Positions 18,832 through 28,419 are shown, counted from the first letter of the stretch. The stretch is DNA of 64,000 nt from Fuerstiella sp. (GCA_022447185.1 JAKVAY010000053.1:1-64000); one strand, 5' to 3'. Numbers and translations: made by a program. The notes: generated from the sequence alone by a model not told the origin.

Positions 18832-19707
18832 ATGAACAGATTCAGTCGACGCGAAACTCTGACCGCAGCAGCCGCTCTGTTGCTGGCAAAATCGTCATCA
18901 GCAGCTCCCGCTCGTAATGCTGCCCCTCGAGCTGCGCTCCGGCTGGGGCTCGTTACGTATAATTGGGGCAGAGACTGGGACCTGCCAACGGTCATCAGGA
19001 ACTGTGCGGATACAGGTTTCCAGGGTGTCGAACTGCGCAGCACACATCGCCATGGTGTTGAGATCACTCTGAGCAGCCAGAAGCGCGCCGATGTTCGTCG
19101 CCGTTTTGCTGACAGTTCGGTTGAACTTATGGGTCTCGGCAGTGCATGCGAATACCATTCAACGGACCAATCCGAACTTCAACGGAACATCGCTGAAACC
19201 CGGGAATTTCTGAAGCTCAGCCACGACATTGGCAGCACCGGTGTTAAGGTTCGTCCCAATCGACTGCCCAGGGGTGTGTCCGTTGAAAAAACGATTGAAC
19301 AAATCGGTCAGTCGCTCAACAAAGTCGGAAAAATTGCGGAAGATCTGAATCAACAGGTACGAGTTGAAGTTCACGGACGAGGCACCAGCGAACTGCCGGT
19401 CATGAAAGCAATTATGGATGTGGCTGACCATCCATCTGTTGGGATCTGCTGGAACTGTAATCCGGGCGACATGAATGGCGACGGATTTCGGCATAATTTC
19501 AAACTCGTGCAGGACCGTCTGGCAACAATTCACATTCACGATCTGAGAAGTGACCAGTATCCGTGGAAGGACCTGTTCGCGCTGCTTACACAGGTCGATG
19601 CTCCTTCATTTACTGGCTGGACGCTGCTCGAAGACGGCAAGGTTCCGGACAACATCGTTCGGTCAATGCATGAAAATTCGAAGCTGTGGAAGCAGCTGAT
19701 CCGATGA
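18832..19707 (+). CDS. Tat-exported sugar phosphate isomerase/epimerase-like TIM-barrel protein
   Basis: 291 residues. A longer frame begins at 18799, but the ATG at 18832 opens a twin-arginine signal (MNRFSRRETLTAAAALLL, motif SRRETL), so it is chosen; GGGTGA sits upstream. The mature part is an AP endonuclease family 2/xylose isomerase-like barrel: LRLGLVTYNWGRDWDLPTVI, GFQGVELRSTHRHG, then VRVEVHGRG, VGICWNCNPGD and LATIHIHDLR with likely metal-binding His, Glu and Asp residues. Planctomycetes encode many such exported proteins of unknown substrate, probably for sugar breakdown. The next gene overlaps it by ATGA, implying translational coupling. Confidence 0.85.
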   Translation: MNRFSRRETLTAAAALLLAKSSSAAPARNAAPRAALRLGLVTYNWGRDWDLPTVIRNCADTGFQGVELRSTHRHGVEITLSSQKRADVRRRFADSSVELMGLGSACEYHSTDQSELQRNIAETREFLKLSHDIGSTGVKVRPNRLPRGVSVEKTIEQIGQSLNKVGKIAEDLNQQVRVEVHGRGTSELPVMKAIMDVADHPSVGICWNCNPGDMNGDGFRHNFKLVQDRLATIHIHDLRSDQYPWKDLFALLTQVDAPSFTGWTLLEDGKVPDNIVRSMHENSKLWKQLIR

Positions 19708-22700
19708 TTCGAATCCGCTTGCAGCTTTTCATGGTGCTGTTCCTGGTCACGACCGGTACAACGACGCCTCTATGTTCCGCTTCCGACGGACGCGATGCGT
19801 TTCTCCAGGGACTCAGGGGCCGTGGTTATTTCGATACCGCACTCCAGTACATTGACAGTCTGGGCAAAGATCCGGACACATCCGATCGTCTTCGAACGAC
19901 ACTGAAGCTCAAGCGAGCCACCATTTGGCTGGACCGCAGTACAGCCGCCCGTCGGCCTGACGAACGCGACGAATTTGCCAGCCGGGCGCTGGCCTCATTC
20001 GAGGCATTTCTGAGCGAGCATCCCCGACATTCTCGAGTTGCCTGGACCCACGAACAGATGGGTCGCCTGTTGATGGCTCGAGCCCGGCAGAAACTCTGGA
20101 CCCGCAATGCGCCCAATAATTCAATTCAACGTGACCAACTGACGGACGCAGGCCGACAGCTGCTGGCACGAGCAAAAGAGGCGTTTATTCAGGCGCGCGA
20201 TCTGTCGAAAACGCAGCTGGCCACTCTGCCGTTTGTGACTCGGGAAGAAGACGAAGCGGGGTATCAACTGAGGCGGCGAACCGAATTTCGTTATCAGCAG
20301 ACGTGGCTGAATTTCGTCGAGTGCCTCTACGAAGAGGCACTCACATATGATGATCCGGAGAGTGAAAAACGACTTGATCTGCTGAAACGTGCAACAGCGG
20401 TATGCGAAGAGATTCGAACGTTCAGTCGGGAGGGTCTTGGACAGTCAGCGAAACTCATGATGGGCAAGTGTCGGTTGCAGATGGGTGATATTAACCAGGC
20501 GCTTGGTTATTTTGATGAGTTGCGAAACCAGCCGTCGCAGCAGGCTTATATGCTGGCGCTTAGTCGTGCGGCTCAATACAATCGTCTGGTCTGTCTGAAT
20601 CATGAGTCCAGGCAGGAATTCCGAAATGTCGTTAACGAAGCCACACGGTGGCTTAAACAAAATCGGGCGGCAATCAATACAGAAGCAGGGCTGGGCATCC
20701 TGTATGAAAAGACAATCGCTTCAGAAGCCCTCGCCCGTGACGAGGAACTCAGCAGACAGCAGCGCCAGTTGCGGCTGAGAAAAACTTTGGCAGATCTGAA
20801 TCTTGTGAGTGCAGTATTGAGTCCGGTTCAGGAGCCGGCTCGCGCAGCAGCAAGGCGACTCCGTGACGAACTCGGCCAGGATCGCCGTGAACCCAAAAAT
20901 TTTGAAACTGCCTTTGATCGAGGTCGCGAAATCATTGGGCAACTGCAGGAACTCCGCAACGCAGTACAACTGGCGGAAAACGATGAGCAGCAGATGCAGG
21001 CGACGCAGCAGCTTGAATTGTTTGAAGCCGAAGCAGGAAGAATGTTTCAACTTGCCCTTCAATTCAGGAAACCTGATTCCGATCACTCCGCTGTGGCGCA
21101 GGCCAGATATCTGCTGAGTTATGTATTCCTCCAGCAGCGGAAGAGCTACGACGCATTTGTCCTGTCGCGTCATGTGATGCGTCGCCACAGTGAACACGCC
21201 GGCGAGACGGCAGCCAGTGCCAGCGAAATGGCAATCTCTGCGGCTGTACAGATCTGGGCGGCGGCTTCCAAAGACGATCGCATGTTCGAACTGCAGCTCG
21301 TTCACGAAATCTGTGAAGAGGTCATTGGGAGATTTCCGGGATCACGACATGCGACCGATGGATGGATGCGACTGGGGCGAATCCATCTGGAACTTGAGCA
21401 GCCGCAGCAGGCGGCCGAAGCATTCCAGCAGGTGCCCCGGAACGACGCGGGGTACGCAGCAGCCTGCATCGAAGCCGGTCAGGCCTGGTGGCTGGCTTGG
21501 GCTCAGGCAGGCAGCGGTTCGAAAGCACAAAATCGGACACCGATCGATACTGCGACCCTGTCAGTGTGGAAACAACGAGCCATAAAGCTACTGACCGAAG
21601 GCGTTAAGCTGAGTCGTGACTCGCTGACGGGTAGCAGTCTCAGCGATGACATCGTGCGTGCCGAGGTATCGCTCAGCAGTCTGATGAACGAGGACGGCAA
21701 GTTCACCGAAACTGTTCGACGGCTAACTCAGGGAAATCCGACAGTTCTCAGTGCGATAGAGTCCAGTGATGAACGGCCCGAGCGTGGCGTCAAAAGTCCG
21801 GCGTTTGCCGGACTTTGCTACCGTACGTTGTTACGTGCCTATGTGGGAACTCAACAAATCGACGATGCCCTGTCAGTTATGCGGAAACTGCAGACACTTG
21901 GCTCAACGAACACCACGGCAATTTATGCTCAGCTCGGACGCGAATTTCAAAAAGAATTGAAGAGACTGCGTGATGCCGGAAAGGACGAACAGTATGACCA
22001 GGTGCGTACCTCGTTCAGGGAGTTTCTTGAGCAGGTCTATGAATCTCGCGATGCAACAGAATTCGGAGCATTGCTTTGGATCGGTGATACATACGCTGGC
22101 CTGGCTCGGGAAACCGAAGATGCCGAGGAGTCCACGGAATCGTTTGCTCGAGCCGTCCAGACATATCAGCAATTGATTCAGTTGCCGATCGACGAACCGA
22201 CTGCGGCGGGAGTCAGGCTAAGGCTCATTCGCATCTACCGTCGCCAACGGAACTACCGGCGAGCCGTTGAGTTAGGTACGGAGGTGCTCACTAACAATGC
22301 AGCTTCCGTGTCCGTCCAGCTGGAAATTGCCCATGTTCTGGCCGACTGGGGAGAGCACGGAGAACCAGAACGGCTGCTGGAATCGATTGGTGGAACTCCG
22401 TCCCAACGGAAAGGAAAAATCATCTGGGGTTGGGCTGCACTGGCACGAAGGCTTCAAAAATCACGACAACAGAAAAACTGGACGGCACTGAAACCGTTGT
22501 TTCTTGAAGCTCGCTACGAGCTTTCACGCAGTCGCCTGAGATACGCTCGAATTAATCCGGATTCGGGCCAACAACAACTCGAGGCGGCGGCTCGTGAGTT
22601 AACATCCATGGCCCAGGTTTTCGACGACCTGGATCAGGAATGGCGGGGCCGATTCGATGGGCTGTATCAGGAAGTCCGGAAAGCTCTGGGTCGACCTGGA

Positions 22701-23180
22701 CTGGTTCTCTTCCACCCCGGCGACACAGCAGACTCCACAGAAAACGGCCCGGCTGCCGACGATGATTTATCGGTTACCGGCAACACTGGCGCTGTGCCCA
22801 TATTCGAGGGTGATCCAAACCAGGTGAATGAAAACGATACGCCTGACTCACTCTACCTGATCGTGGGAATCAGTCTGATGGCCGTGGTGGTGATTGCCGG
22901 CAGTTTCGTCATCATGCGACAATCGAAAAAGCGAATTCGACGACGATATGGCAATCCATCGAAGGTTGACCTGTTGACGACGAAAAATTCGGGCGTTGCT
23001 GTTGCAAAACAAATGCCTTCACGTCGTTCATCCGGTGCCACTGCTGACGGTCAACGCAAATCACAATTTGAGGAATCCCGGTCGAGGAGTGGCCAGAAGG
23101 GTCAACTTGCGGCACGCAAAGCTGCTGCGTCCCGGAGACCTCGTGATCAGAAACGTCCCTCTTCGCCGGAGAATCAATAG
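19704..23180 (+). CDS. Large secreted TPR-repeat protein with C-terminal membrane anchor
   Basis: 1158 residues, starting at the ATG of the ATGA overlap with the TIM-barrel gene. It has a signal peptide (about 1-26, ending near LCSAS). A long series of helical repeats follows with TPR character (for example ASRALASFEAFLSEHPRHSRVAWTHEQMGRLL and HATDGWMRLGRIHLELEQPQQAAEAFQQVP). A membrane segment near 1048-1075 (LYLIVGISLMAVVVIAGSFVIM) is followed by a strongly basic tail of about 85 residues. The repeats would be periplasmic and the tail cytoplasmic. With a second TPR protein, ExbB and two ExbDs downstream, it is probably a scaffold of an ExbBD-driven envelope complex. The exact role is unknown. 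Confidence 0.85.
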   Translation: MIRIRLQLFMVLFLVTTGTTTPLCSASDGRDAFLQGLRGRGYFDTALQYIDSLGKDPDTSDRLRTTLKLKRATIWLDRSTAARRPDERDEFASRALASFEAFLSEHPRHSRVAWTHEQMGRLLMARARQKLWTRNAPNNSIQRDQLTDAGRQLLARAKEAFIQARDLSKTQLATLPFVTREEDEAGYQLRRRTEFRYQQTWLNFVECLYEEALTYDDPESEKRLDLLKRATAVCEEIRTFSREGLGQSAKLMMGKCRLQMGDINQALGYFDELRNQPSQQAYMLALSRAAQYNRLVCLNHESRQEFRNVVNEATRWLKQNRAAINTEAGLGILYEKTIASEALARDEELSRQQRQLRLRKTLADLNLVSAVLSPVQEPARAAARRLRDELGQDRREPKNFETAFDRGREIIGQLQELRNAVQLAENDEQQMQATQQLELFEAEAGRMFQLALQFRKPDSDHSAVAQARYLLSYVFLQQRKSYDAFVLSRHVMRRHSEHAGETAASASEMAISAAVQIWAAASKDDRMFELQLVHEICEEVIGRFPGSRHATDGWMRLGRIHLELEQPQQAAEAFQQVPRNDAGYAAACIEAGQAWWLAWAQAGSGSKAQNRTPIDTATLSVWKQRAIKLLTEGVKLSRDSLTGSSLSDDIVRAEVSLSSLMNEDGKFTETVRRLTQGNPTVLSAIESSDERPERGVKSPAFAGLCYRTLLRAYVGTQQIDDALSVMRKLQTLGSTNTTAIYAQLGREFQKELKRLRDAGKDEQYDQVRTSFREFLEQVYESRDATEFGALLWIGDTYAGLARETEDAEESTESFARAVQTYQQLIQLPIDEPTAAGVRLRLIRIYRRQRNYRRAVELGTEVLTNNAASVSVQLEIAHVLADWGEHGEPERLLESIGGTPSQRKGKIIWGWAALARRLQKSRQQKNWTALKPLFLEARYELSRSRLRYARINPDSGQQQLEAAARELTSMAQVFDDLDQEWRGRFDGLYQEVRKALGRPGLVLFHPGDTADSTENGPAADDDLSVTGNTGAVPIFEGDPNQVNENDTPDSLYLIVGISLMAVVVIAGSFVIMRQSKKRIRRRYGNPSKVDLLTTKNSGVAVAKQMPSRRSSGATADGQRKSQFEESRSRSGQKGQLAARKAAASRRPRDQKRPSSPENQ

Positions 23181-23285
23181 TCGATTGTTTTTCGCATGAG
23201 ATCTGAATACCAGAGTTCAGCCATTGCCGTCACCCGAACGCCGCAGCGATCGGGTGACATGTCAGTCCCGTGTTGTGAGTTCGTT

Positions 23286-24395
23286 ATGACTCTGTTCTGT
23301 CCGGATTTGTTGATCATCCGATCATTGACCATTTGCGCCTTAATCACAGCAACATCGACGTTTGCTGCCGATCAGGTGACTCGTATCAGTGATGGCACGA
23401 CTGTTCGGGGCAAATTCGAATCGCTGTCGAAAACACAGATCGTTATCAGGCGATCCAACGACCAGTCTGAAACGATATCACCAGCTGATGTTCACGACAT
23501 CCGATTTGACCGCGAACCTCCCCCTTTACAAACAGCGCGAAGCAATGAACGCAGTGGAAACTATGATGAAGCGATCAAGCAGTTGCAGGAAGTCAAAGCG
23601 GAATACGCCGGCGGTGACAGACGGGTTCCGGCAGAAATCGAGTTTTTACTTGCCCGCTGTCACGCGCGTCGCGCTTTTTTGAATCCGGAGGTCGCCGCTG
23701 CGGCTCTTAAGTTGCTTGGATCATTTATTCAACAGTATGGTGACCATTATCGAACACTTGAGGCCACTTTGCTGCAGGCACAATTGCTGGTTGAGTCCAA
23801 CCGCGCCCAGGGCACACAATTACTCGAACAACTCCGCAGTTCCCGTGTTGATGGTTTTGCGATCCAGGCGGGCCTGGTTCTCGGACGTGTATTGCTTGAG
23901 GAAGACGAAGTGGATCAGGCAATGCAAATTTTCGATGTTGTGATTCGGAAGAGCGCGGGAAAGCCGATCCTGCAGACTTTGCACTACGACAGCCGGATTG
24001 GTCGTGCGGAGTGCTTTCAGAGGCAGAAGAGATGGCCGCAGGCGCTGGAGACGCTCAATGCCGTCATTGCGGAAGTCCCTGATGACCAGGAACCGATACT
24101 GGCCAAAGTCTGGATTCATGTGGGTGACTGTCATCGACTGAGCAATCAGTCCGAGGCCGCCCTTTTGGCTTACCTGCACGTCGATATTTTGTACTCGGGC
24201 GCGACTGTTGAGCACGCTGAAGCCCTGTATCGGCTCAGGTCACTGTGGGAAGGCGCCGGACATCCGGACCGAAGTCGCGATGCCCAGTCGCGGTTGCAGG
24301 CTCAGTACCGGACAGTCTGTGGGCTCAACAAGCTAAAAATCAGAGATAGTTCGCGGTTTTTCCACCTTGCCCGAACAGCCTTTGTTTACGGGTGA
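23286..24395 (+). CDS. Secreted TPR-repeat protein
   Basis: 369 residues from the ATG at 23286. ATGs at 23196 and 23259 are in frame, but 23286 places the hydrophobic signal core (LLIIRSLTICALITATSTFA) at the N-terminus. A short beta domain follows (VTRISDGTTVRGKFESLSKTQIVIRR), a type I associate with exported planctomycete proteins. TPR-like helices then run to the end (NYDEAIKQLQEVKAEY, QAMQIFDVVIRKS, WPQALETLNAVIAEVPDD). It sits between the giant TPR protein and exbB with gaps of about 105 and 117 bases, and its role parallels YbgF/CpoB-like periplasmic partners of Tol-type machines. That comparison is inference. Confidence 0.8.
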   Translation: MTLFCPDLLIIRSLTICALITATSTFAADQVTRISDGTTVRGKFESLSKTQIVIRRSNDQSETISPADVHDIRFDREPPPLQTARSNERSGNYDEAIKQLQEVKAEYAGGDRRVPAEIEFLLARCHARRAFLNPEVAAAALKLLGSFIQQYGDHYRTLEATLLQAQLLVESNRAQGTQLLEQLRSSRVDGFAIQAGLVLGRVLLEEDEVDQAMQIFDVVIRKSAGKPILQTLHYDSRIGRAECFQRQKRWPQALETLNAVIAEVPDDQEPILAKVWIHVGDCHRLSNQSEAALLAYLHVDILYSGATVEHAEALYRLRSLWEGAGHPDRSRDAQSRLQAQYRTVCGLNKLKIRDSSRFFHLARTAFVYG

Positions 24396-24512
24396 CGGAT
24401 AATCGGCAGTGTACTAAAGTGCGGGTGGGCCTCACGCAGACGAATGACCCGTTTCGTTGGATAATGACCGGTCTCTGAACAAGGTTCACCTGATTGCAGC
24501 CTGTGGAGCGAC

Positions 24513-25358
24513 ATGAGAATGTTGAGTTTGTCTTCGCCTGAAAACGCCCACCCGAGGCGATTCGTTTGGGAATGCCTTTTAATACCCGTCATGGGTCTGC
24601 TGTTTGTACTGGTACTGCCTAACTCAAACTCCGTGGCGTTTGCTCAGGTGCCTGCGGATCAGAATGACGTCGCTTCTTCGCAGGAGACCGATGATCAGCC
24701 GGAGACCAGCAGTAATTTCCTGTCATGGATGGTTGAGTCGCTGGGGTTGTATTGGATGTTCGTGTTTTCCGGGCTGTCATTTGTGATGGTCGCGCTCATC
24801 ATGATGAACCTGATGCAGGTTCGTCGTGACGTTCTGTTGCCTAATGAATTTGTTGAAGACTTCGAAGGCAAACTAAATGGCAAAGATTTTCAGGGAGCCT
24901 ACGATCTTGCCCGTAATGATGACTCGTTCGTTGCACGCGTTCTGGCCGCCGGAATGGGGCGCCTGAGCCGTGGATACCCGGAAGCAATGGAGGGAATGCA
25001 GGAAGCCGGTGAAGATGAGAACATGACCCTCGAACATCGCCTGAGTTATCTTGCACTCATTGGAACGGTGGCGCCCATGCTGGGTCTGATGGGAACTGTT
25101 CAGGGAATGATTGCCAGTTTCGACAAAATTGCCACCAGTCCCTCAACGCCAAAGCCCGCTGAGCTGGCCCAGGGAATCTCCATGGCGCTGTTTACTACAT
25201 TGATCGGTCTTGGAATTGCTGTTCCGGCGATGATTTTTTACAGCATCCTGCGCAATCGCATCCAGCGAATCGTACTGGAAATCGGCATGGTCAGTGAGGG
25301 GCTGATGAGTCGTTTCTCTCTTGTTGGCAAACAAAAGGGAACGACCAGAGATTCCTAG
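24513..25358 (+). CDS. exbB: MotA/TolQ/ExbB proton channel family protein
   Basis: 281 residues, ATG at 24513 with GGAG four bases upstream. TolQ/ExbB proteins form the pentameric inner-membrane proton channel that powers TonB-, Tol- or Mot-like work. An N-terminal signal or membrane segment (21-44) is followed by a short Gln/Asp-rich periplasmic stretch. Three core segments follow: WMFVFSGLSFVMVALIMMNLM, the diagnostic LSYLALIGTVAPMLGLMGTVQGMIASF, and GISMALFTTLIGLGIAVPAMIFYSIL. The extra N-terminal region before the first core helix is typical of the long ExbB form. Two ExbD genes follow. Confidence 0.93.
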   Translation: MRMLSLSSPENAHPRRFVWECLLIPVMGLLFVLVLPNSNSVAFAQVPADQNDVASSQETDDQPETSSNFLSWMVESLGLYWMFVFSGLSFVMVALIMMNLMQVRRDVLLPNEFVEDFEGKLNGKDFQGAYDLARNDDSFVARVLAAGMGRLSRGYPEAMEGMQEAGEDENMTLEHRLSYLALIGTVAPMLGLMGTVQGMIASFDKIATSPSTPKPAELAQGISMALFTTLIGLGIAVPAMIFYSILRNRIQRIVLEIGMVSEGLMSRFSLVGKQKGTTRDS

Positions 25359-25481
25359 CGCGAAAATGATTCAGTCGATGCCACGTCGTTTCATAAGGAC
25401 GGGTATCGAAACGAAAACAAAACGAAATGCCGTAAAACACAACATCTGGAACGTTCCGATATTTGATCTGCGGTCGTGCTC

Positions 25482-25979
25482 ATGAAAATTCGTTCCTCCG
25501 GATCCAGCGTCCCAGAAATCAACATGACGCCGATGATCGACATCGTGTTTCAGCTGATTGCGTTTTTCATGGTGATTACTAACTTTGAACAGAATCAGGC
25601 AGACGAACGAGTACGATTGCCGAAAGATCAACTGGCCCGTCCACCGGAGGTAAAGCGAGATAATTCATTTACTCTGAACCTGGGATTTCTCCGGGACAGT
25701 CAAACCGGCCAGATCACAGATCCAGATCCCTATTTGTTCTTTGGACCAGACCGGGTGAACATAAGGGACTGTGCGACTCGGCTCAGGCAGGAAGCTCAGT
25801 TTTACGAAGCACTCGACGTGGATCTGGCTGAAGTCACCGTAGAAATTCGCTCCGACGGTGATGTCTCGACAGGACTCGTTCAGGAATTGATCCAAAAATG
25901 CCAGGAAGCTCGAGCCTCGCAGCAGAGCACCGAAGGATTTCAGCGTTTTGCGCTGCGAGCAACCCAGAAAACCGATTGA
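25482..25979 (+). CDS. exbD: ExbD/TolR family biopolymer transport protein (first copy)
   Basis: 165 residues. A GTG lies two codons upstream, but ATG at 25482 gives MKIRS, parallel to the MKIRN start of the second copy. ExbD/TolR has one membrane helix whose aspartate relays protons inside the ExbB ring: here NMTPMIDIVFQLIAFFMVIT with the key Asp in MIDIVF. The periplasmic domain follows (VEIRSDGDVSTGLVQELIQKCQEA), recognisable by the late beta-alpha unit. Next copy starts 48 bases on. Confidence 0.93.
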   Translation: MKIRSSGSSVPEINMTPMIDIVFQLIAFFMVITNFEQNQADERVRLPKDQLARPPEVKRDNSFTLNLGFLRDSQTGQITDPDPYLFFGPDRVNIRDCATRLRQEAQFYEALDVDLAEVTVEIRSDGDVSTGLVQELIQKCQEARASQQSTEGFQRFALRATQKTD

Positions 25980-26027
25980 CGTATCAGCCTGTGCCCGGTC
26001 GTTGTTGATCGTCGTCCGACCTGACGT

Positions 26028-26567
26028 ATGAAAATTCGCAACCGAAATCCGACTGCCGACAAGATTGAGTCGCAGATGACGCCACTGATTGACGTTGTCT
26101 TTCAGCTGCTGATTTTCTTCCTGTTCACGCTGAAGATCATCGAGCCCGAAGGTGACTTCAACATCAACATGCCGCTGGGCCGGCCGGCAGAAGCGGCTGT
26201 CACGGATGCTGAACTGCCGCCACTGAAAGTGCGACTGGAAGCGGATCCAGGGACCGGTGACCTGCGGAACCTGCGATTTGGGGATCGTGATCTTGGTGGT
26301 GGCCCTGAGGCGTTTCGTGCGCTGAATCAGGAAATCAACAGGATTGTTTTGGCTCTGCAGAATGTGGGGCCAGCGGATGCGGACAATGGAGCTGAGGCGC
26401 AGGAAGTGGAACTCGATCCCGACTTTGGCCTGGACTATAAGTACGTCATCAGCGCCATCAGTGCGTGTTCCGGAAGGGTCACAGCTGAAGGGACGACTGT
26501 GCCGTTGCTCAGCAGGATCAAGTTTGCTCAGATTCGCGAGGAAGAGCAACCACATGTGACCGACTAA
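26028..26567 (+). CDS. exbD: ExbD/TolR family biopolymer transport protein (second copy)
   Basis: 179 residues. Same architecture: short basic N-terminus, then QMTPLIDVVFQLLIFFLFTLKI with the conserved Asp in LIDVVF, then a periplasmic domain ending in DYKYVISAISACSG. The sequence differs strongly from the first copy outside the helix, so this is an old duplication and the two probably form a heterodimer within one ExbB pentamer. No TonB gene or TonB-dependent receptor is in the window, so the energised partner is probably one of the upstream TPR proteins. Confidence 0.93.
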   Translation: MKIRNRNPTADKIESQMTPLIDVVFQLLIFFLFTLKIIEPEGDFNINMPLGRPAEAAVTDAELPPLKVRLEADPGTGDLRNLRFGDRDLGGGPEAFRALNQEINRIVLALQNVGPADADNGAEAQEVELDPDFGLDYKYVISAISACSGRVTAEGTTVPLLSRIKFAQIREEEQPHVTD

Positions 26568-26751
26568 TGACAGCGAATGCTGCTCTGGTACTTCGTATCG
26601 GCTGCTTTCGGAGCGTACAACCAGCAACATCGAGCCTGAACCCCGGAATGAAACATCTCGTCGTCGCGAATTGGCGCATCCAGGCAATTGATGTCATCGG
26701 CCACCAACTGCCCAGGACAATTAGTCGGTAAGGCGGGACAGGGAGTGATCC

Positions 26752-27447
26752 GTGAACGACAGGCTTCCGATTCTCTATTGCGATGATCAGTACGTTGCGA
26801 TTGCCAAACCCGCGGGGATGTTTGTGCATCGTACAAATATGGACCGGCGTGTTCGGGATGTGGTCGTGCAGACTGCGCGTGATCAGCTGGGTCGTCCTGT
26901 GTTTCCGGTCCACCGACTCGACCGTCCAACGTCCGGTATTGTATTAATGGGGCTCAGTACTGAAGCGGCCTCGGCGGCCTCTGAATTGTTCCGGGAGCGA
27001 AGAGTGGGTAAATCCTATCTGGCACTCGTCAGGGGTCACGCGCCCGACGAAGGCCGTATTGATCGTCCCCTGACCTCACCAGAAACAGTATATGGCGAAC
27101 CGCTGGAGGCGGTGACGGAATTCAAAACAGAATGTCGGTTCGAAGTCCCACTCAGGTCGGGCCGGTTTCCCACAACACGCTGTAGTCTCATTCGGGCATT
27201 GCCCCGGACCGGTCGGTTTCATCAGATTCGTCGGCATCTGAATGGCATCAATCACCCGATCATCGGTGACACGTCCCACGGAGACAGCCGGCAGAATCGT
27301 TTCTTCCGGACATACGCGAACGCCGTCCGTTTGATGCTGCATGCTGCCGAAATCAGATTTTGCCACCCGGCAACCAACGAATGCGTCGAAATTCAGTGTC
27401 CGATGCCGGATGACATGTCAGAGCCGTTGAAACGCCTGACTGACTGA
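26752..27447 (+). CDS. truC: tRNA pseudouridine(65) synthase-like RluA-family enzyme
   Basis: 231 residues, GTG start with GGGAG upstream. RluA-family pseudouridine synthase with catalytic Asp57 in HRLDRPTSG (54-62). The sequence tracks E. coli TruC closely by eye: VHRTNMDRR, VVVQTARDQLGRPVFPVHRLDRPTSG, GRFPTTRCSLI and HPIIGDTSHGDSRQNR all have direct counterparts there. TruC makes pseudouridine 65 in tRNA(Ile) and tRNA(Asp). It is somewhat shorter at the C-terminus than the E. coli protein. It follows the ExbD genes by 184 bases and may not share their transcript. Confidence 0.9.
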   Translation: MNDRLPILYCDDQYVAIAKPAGMFVHRTNMDRRVRDVVVQTARDQLGRPVFPVHRLDRPTSGIVLMGLSTEAASAASELFRERRVGKSYLALVRGHAPDEGRIDRPLTSPETVYGEPLEAVTEFKTECRFEVPLRSGRFPTTRCSLIRALPRTGRFHQIRRHLNGINHPIIGDTSHGDSRQNRFFRTYANAVRLMLHAAEIRFCHPATNECVEIQCPMPDDMSEPLKRLTD

Positions 27448-27458
27448 TAGTGCCCTGA

Positions 27459-27479
27459 GATTTCAGATTATTTGAAATC
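27459..27479. terminator. Hairpin after truC, possible terminator
   Basis: GATTTCA pairs with TGAAATC around a 7-base AT-rich loop, 11 bases after the truC stop, in the space between convergent genes. There is no T-run. Weak evidence. Confidence 0.3.
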
Positions 27480-27619
27480 CTGGTTCAGCACACAGCTTTC
27501 TCCATGATCAGAAGCCCCGTGAATTGGGACACCCGTATATTCCTCAACCGGTCACGACGATGTCGTTCAGATGACGTTTTCGACGTGCAGCCTGGTGTTC
27601 GGTAAGCCGCACGACGATG

Positions 27620-28411
27620 CTATGAATGCATCACAAAGCCCCCATCGACATTAATCGTCTGTCCGGTGACCTGAGCAGCCCGCCTGGAAGACAAAAACAG
27701 GATCATATCGGCGATGTCTTCCGGCCGTTGCCATGTTTCCAGAGGAATCAGTCTTCGAATCTTTTCATCACCCCATTCCTCGTAGGTGAGCTTCCTGTCT
27801 GCAGGCTGGCGTTCGTTCCATGACTGCCAAACGAGACGGTTGAGCGGCGTTTTGACCATTCCTGGGCAAACGGTGTTCACTCGGATGCCGCTAATCGCCA
27901 GATCTTTGGCCATGATCTGAGCCAAATTAATATTTGCAGCTTTGGAAGCGCTGTATGGTGGATCGGTTTGTGAACCAATCTGACCGGCGACCGAAGCCAC
28001 AAAAACCATCGTCCCTCCGCCATGTCGAACCATGTGCGGACCGACCGTATGAGCAATATTCGCCATCCCGGTGACATTCACGTCAAGAACCCGTGTCCAG
28101 TCGTGTGGATTCAGATTCGTGTAGGGGAACCCGTATTTCCCGGAACCGATGGCGGCTGCGTGCACAAGATGGTCGATCGAACCAACGGCCGATTCCGTTT
28201 CATCGATCGCGCGTTCCACGGCCGCCAAATCGGATATATCAACTTGAAAATGAACGCACCGATCATCGCTTCTGTGCTGACTGTCCGCGGGCACGATGTC
28301 CCAAATTGCGACGTGTGCGCCTTCTTCCAGAAATGCGTCCACGCTCGCCTTGCCAATGCCGCTGGAACCGCCAATGACCAGCGCCATGGATTCCCCCAGA
28401 TCAAGTAACAC
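27620..28411 (-). CDS. SDR-family NAD(P)-dependent oxidoreductase
   Basis: 263 residues, GTG start. Classical short-chain dehydrogenase: cofactor motif GGSSGIG (14-20), Asp38 after the second strand pointing to NAD+, NVTG, catalytic Ser140, Tyr153 and Lys157 in YSASK, and the C-terminal FLSSRRAAQVTGQTINVDGG. The start is fixed by AGGAGG 8 bases upstream. It lies downstream of the mmsA gene in the same direction with a 170-base gap, so it may act in the same catabolic route, perhaps on a hydroxy acid or polyol. The substrate is not deducible. Confidence 0.92.
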   Translation of the reverse strand: MLLDLGESMALVIGGSSGIGKASVDAFLEEGAHVAIWDIVPADSQHRSDDRCVHFQVDISDLAAVERAIDETESAVGSIDHLVHAAAIGSGKYGFPYTNLNPHDWTRVLDVNVTGMANIAHTVGPHMVRHGGGTMVFVASVAGQIGSQTDPPYSASKAANINLAQIMAKDLAISGIRVNTVCPGMVKTPLNRLVWQSWNERQPADRKLTYEEWGDEKIRRLIPLETWQRPEDIADMILFLSSRRAAQVTGQTINVDGGFVMHS

Positions 28412-28419
28412 TGCTGAAT

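Noticed and set aside
25665-26687. 340-codon minus-strand frame spanning both exbD genes
   Set aside because: It is antisense to two clear exbD genes and has no recognisable domain or start context.
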